8,657 nucleotides of DNA from positions 1-8,657 of the forward strand of contig QILY01000023.1 in assembly GCA_003232155.1 (NCBI GenBank). Reading direction: 5' to 3'. Below, piece after piece: positions 5,948-8,657 of this stretch. The notes below the pieces were generated by a model. The model had not been told where the DNA came from. It saw only the letters and a program-made list of their open reading frames with translations, and searched no databases. The stretch comes from Maribacter sp. Its GTDB lineage: Bacteria; Bacteroidota; Bacteroidia; Flavobacteriales; Flavobacteriaceae. Each line of letters starts with the position of its first letter. Positions within the stretch are counted from its first letter, which is position 1. The translations under genes and the position numbers were made by a program.

Positions 5948-8470
5948 TCACATCATCCCTCCAAAGAAAATAGCATTCATCAGTAATTTATTGGTACCGT
6001 ACCAGAACGCTCTAAAATTTGTATTGTCAGTAAATACAATAACTCTGCCTTTGCCTAGGCGCTTCACTTGAAAAGGAACCGAATTTTTAATCAGTTCTTG
6101 GTTCTCTTTAGATATATAGCCACTCAATAAAGGGTCTGAAGTGTATTGAATAGGGTTGTTGTAGCTATTTTTATTAGGTTTGATATAAATGTTAGTATTT
6201 CTAAACATAGCTAGTTTATCATTCTTATAACCAAAATTTATAGGATGCGAACGGTCTAATTTGGTTTCAAATATGGCACCACCGGTAACTTGGGCTCCTA
6301 AGAAATCTCCTTTTTTGTCAAAAGCAATATTCTTAGCTACAAGAGTATCTTTTTTGAATTTTAGAGATATCATTTCACTTTTACTGAACCACTCAACCGC
6401 ATTTCTGTACCCAATTAAAGTACCGCCATCTTTTACCCATGCTTTTAATTTATCGGCATTAGCTTTAGTTTGTACTGCTCTTGATGTGCTGGGTACTATA
6501 ATGTCAGTATACTTGCTTAAATCGACTCTACTGAAATAATCAGTATCTATTTTAGTCACTTTAATATTATAGCGGGTATCTAACAAATGCCAAATTTCAC
6601 CAGCATCGGTATATCGTATACCATTACCTACTAAAACGGCGATTTTTTGTTTTTTGATAGGGTCAAAATCATTGCTGCCTAAATCGATGCCTTTGGTGAG
6701 CCCGGTGCCAACAGCTGTAATTTGTAGTTTACTTTCTTGAGCGACTTTTGCTAAAAATGTATGCAGTTCAGTAGCGTTCAAATTTTGATTTTGAACAGGT
6801 ATCATAATCGTACCGTAATCATACTTTTTTCCTTCTAAGGTGAAAGGGCCTTTGGCTACTTTGGCGCGCAGTCCTTTTTCTACAATTGTATTAAGTGCTT
6901 TTGGAGTATAGTATTCGTTCCATTCAAATAGATAAGCATAATTGCTTTTTGCACTTACATTTCCGTTAAGTGGTTTAAAGTCAACTATTTCTGCTCCTGC
7001 ATTTGTTAAAGAACTCAGTTCGGAATAATCTACGTTAAAGGCTAAAGGAAAAGTCCATGCTGAAACATCATAGAACAAACTATCTGTAAACGTAGTGCGT
7101 TTTTCGAACATCGCTTTTATTAAACGATGGTTCTTTTGATTCATGGGTACTAAATAGCTACTTCCTTTTTTATATGATTTTCCACCTAAAGTGGCATCAT
7201 TGGCCAGTTCATGAAATTTTATTTTATGACGGTTTAAGATTTCGGCCAAATGCCATGATTTTGCAGCATCTTTACTATCACCGAAAACAATCGCTTTTGA
7301 TTTACTACGTGCAGCTTCATTACGTGCATTGGCATAAAAACTTTTTTGATAGTTTAAGATTTTGACGCGCATATTCTTTGCAGCCTCAATAGTTGATAAG
7401 GCTGTTATAAATTGATTACGAATGGTAAACGGAAAAGTCAGTAACCCGTTTTCACTTTCTTGTATATGTCCTCGAGAACTTCCTTGCTCAAAGAGAATAC
7501 CAATACTACCATTTACATCAGGAAAAGTAGAGCCTTTACCATAATAATAATCGTCATAGTTTTCTTTGGAATAATAAAGTGAACCTATCTTGTCTAGCGC
7601 TTTGGCGTGATATGTGCCAATTTCAGCCGTAAGTTCTTGGTTCATTTTTGGCGTTAACGGATTTACTCTTGTAGGTTCACCGGGTTGAAAAAAGAAAGTG
7701 GAGTTGGTGCCCATTTCATGATGATCGGTCAAAATATTGGGCATCCATTTGTGAAAACTTTCAATACGCCCCCTACTTTCCGGTAATTGAACGGGTAGCC
7801 AGTCACGGTTCATATCAAACCAATAATGATTGGTACGGCCACCTGGCCATACTTCATGGTATTCCCGTTCATTATTATCAGCTACCAAATTTTGGCTTTT
7901 ATTGGTATTTGCCCAATACGCAAAACGTTGTAAACCATCAGGATTGAATGAAGGGTCCATCAATATCACCATATTATCCAGTAGGCTTTCAATTTCAGAC
8001 CCTTGCGCGGCAGCTAAATAATATGCATATGCTAAGCCCGCATTGGCACCACTAGGCTCATTGCCATGTATTGAAAAACCTTGATACACTACAATAGGCA
8101 TATTTTCTACTGAGATAGTATTGCTTCCGCTTTCAGTCAAAGCTACATGCTCTTGGCGTATGTTTTCAATAGTTGCATGATTCTTAGGAGAGGTAACGGT
8201 CAACAACAAAATAGGGCGTCCCTCAAAAGTAGTTCCTCTGTTTTCAATAGAGATACGGTCACTAGACTTAGCCAGAGTTTGCATGTAAAACATAAGTTTG
8301 TCATGCGTCACGTGCCATTCACCAACTTCGTGGCCTATTACCTCTTTAGGTGTTGGTATATTTTCATTGTACGTAATGTCTTGCGGTAAATAATAGTTGA
8401 GGTCGAGTTTTTCTTGAGCTGTTATATTTTGAACAATAACGCATAGAAACAATAGTAAAGTTCTTTTCAT
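5948..8470 (-). CDS. Secreted M14-family zinc carboxypeptidase-like metallopeptidase
   Basis: An 840-residue exported protein. A signal peptide is seen at 1-18: MKR, then a hydrophobic run, then ITAQ with likely cleavage after Ala18. Cys10 lies within the hydrophobic core, so a lipoprotein is unlikely. The M14 domain spans roughly 45-365. HGNEPSG gives zinc ligands His135 and Glu138, and His250 in TDHHEMG is the likely third ligand. FNPDG (175-179) and DMNRDW (219-224) fit the substrate-binding loops. Glu328 in LFEQGSSRG is the likely general base. Ligand spacing is close to that of carboxypeptidase A. Residues about 605-835 (KIAVLVGNG onward, DIIVPS, GRVIVFTDNTNFRAFW) resemble a class I glutamine-amidotransferase-like fold, as in large M14 proteins of Bacteroidetes. 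It probably trims peptides in the periplasm or outside; the substrate is unknown. The gene is convergent with the cassette, with no visible functional link. No clear promoter is seen upstream. Confidence 0.9.
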   Translation of the reverse strand: MKRTLLLFLCVIVQNITAQEKLDLNYYLPQDITYNENIPTPKEVIGHEVGEWHVTHDKLMFYMQTLAKSSDRISIENRGTTFEGRPILLLTVTSPKNHATIENIRQEHVALTESGSNTISVENMPIVVYQGFSIHGNEPSGANAGLAYAYYLAAAQGSEIESLLDNMVILMDPSFNPDGLQRFAYWANTNKSQNLVADNNEREYHEVWPGGRTNHYWFDMNRDWLPVQLPESRGRIESFHKWMPNILTDHHEMGTNSTFFFQPGEPTRVNPLTPKMNQELTAEIGTYHAKALDKIGSLYYSKENYDDYYYGKGSTFPDVNGSIGILFEQGSSRGHIQESENGLLTFPFTIRNQFITALSTIEAAKNMRVKILNYQKSFYANARNEAARSKSKAIVFGDSKDAAKSWHLAEILNRHKIKFHELANDATLGGKSYKKGSSYLVPMNQKNHRLIKAMFEKRTTFTDSLFYDVSAWTFPLAFNVDYSELSSLTNAGAEIVDFKPLNGNVSAKSNYAYLFEWNEYYTPKALNTIVEKGLRAKVAKGPFTLEGKKYDYGTIMIPVQNQNLNATELHTFLAKVAQESKLQITAVGTGLTKGIDLGSNDFDPIKKQKIAVLVGNGIRYTDAGEIWHLLDTRYNIKVTKIDTDYFSRVDLSKYTDIIVPSTSRAVQTKANADKLKAWVKDGGTLIGYRNAVEWFSKSEMISLKFKKDTLVAKNIAFDKKGDFLGAQVTGGAIFETKLDRSHPINFGYKNDKLAMFRNTNIYIKPNKNSYNNPIQYTSDPLLSGYISKENQELIKNSVPFQVKRLGKGRVIVFTDNTNFRAFWYGTNKLLMNAIFFGGMM

Positions 8471-8657
8471 GTGAAATCAAATTAGTCAGTTTATAAATTT
8501 AGGCATTTAGTAAGATTGTGCCAAGCAGAAGGAGATTTATTGGAAATATGATTTACGAATGTTTTATAACCTGAGTTCGATTAATATCAATCTCACAGTC
8601 AGTAAATTACAATCAATTCAAGACCTAATTCCCAGATAAGCCGTCTAAACAGCAATC

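Noticed and set aside
6261..8389. Rightward open frames of 63-92 codons within the peptidase gene.
   Set aside because: They are antisense readings of a well-conserved M14 coding sequence, without protein-like features of their own.
8476..8484. TAATTTG on the minus strand just before the peptidase ATG as a -7 promoter box.
   Set aside because: The spacing inside the box is one base short of TAnnTTTG and no TTG lies 17-23 bases upstream.
8548..8574. A purine-rich GGAG followed by ATG and eight codons upstream of the peptidase gene.
   Set aside because: Too short to support, Shine-Dalgarno sites are uncommon in this phylum, and the spacing to the ATG is too long.
5694..8581. ATCGAACTC at 5694-5702 and its inverse GAGTTCGAT at 8573-8581 flank the peptidase gene, suggesting a mobile unit.
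   Set aside because: Nine-base inverted matches are expected many times by chance in a window this size, and the flanking bases do not extend the match or show a target duplication.
8471..8657. A further gene or an insertion-sequence end in the last 187 bases.
   Set aside because: Stops are frequent in all frames that I checked and no family motif or RNA structure is recognisable.

Overview
The window looks like chromosomal DNA of a marine-type Bacteroidetes, most likely family Flavobacteriaceae. It is AT-rich throughout, start sites lack clear Shine-Dalgarno sequences, and several upstream regions carry sites resembling the Bacteroidetes promoter (TTG about 19-22 bases before TAnnTTTG). The secreted M14 peptidase and the debris of flavobacterial-style elements fit this. 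The genus cannot be named from sequence alone.

Layout. Bases 1-143 are the 3' end of an O6-alkylguanine-DNA methyltransferase gene, reading rightward from outside the window. Bases 157-297 hold a cluster of short palindromes with five CTAAAG copies, resembling IS200/IS605- or REP-type debris. Bases 305-490 encode what looks like only the N-terminal piece of an AlkA-type 3-methyladenine glycosylase, with no in-frame start and no catalytic part. Bases 586-5424 carry four rightward genes for acidic nucleotide sugars. Directly after them is a truncated IS3-family OrfA (5511-5675), then a gene-poor stretch with a nested palindrome. Bases 5948-8470 hold one leftward gene for a large secreted zinc carboxypeptidase-like protein (M14). 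In the last 187 bases I see no gene.

How the genes work together. The four sugar genes form two parallel oxidise-and-epimerise branches. Ugd makes UDP-glucuronate from UDP-glucose, and the first epimerase is expected to turn it into UDP-galacturonate. The TviB-like dehydrogenase makes UDP-N-acetylglucosaminuronate from UDP-GlcNAc, and the TviC/WbpP-like epimerase is expected to give UDP-N-acetylgalactosaminuronate, as in Salmonella Vi antigen and Pseudomonas O6 antigen synthesis. These products would feed an acidic capsule, exopolysaccharide or O-antigen. No glycosyltransferase, flippase or polymerase gene is in the window. The cassette has a broken repair gene and palindromic debris on its left and a broken insertion sequence on its right, which suggests it is a moved or rearranged block. 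I found no convincing wholly new system; the most interesting parts are this cassette's composition and the debris at its borders.
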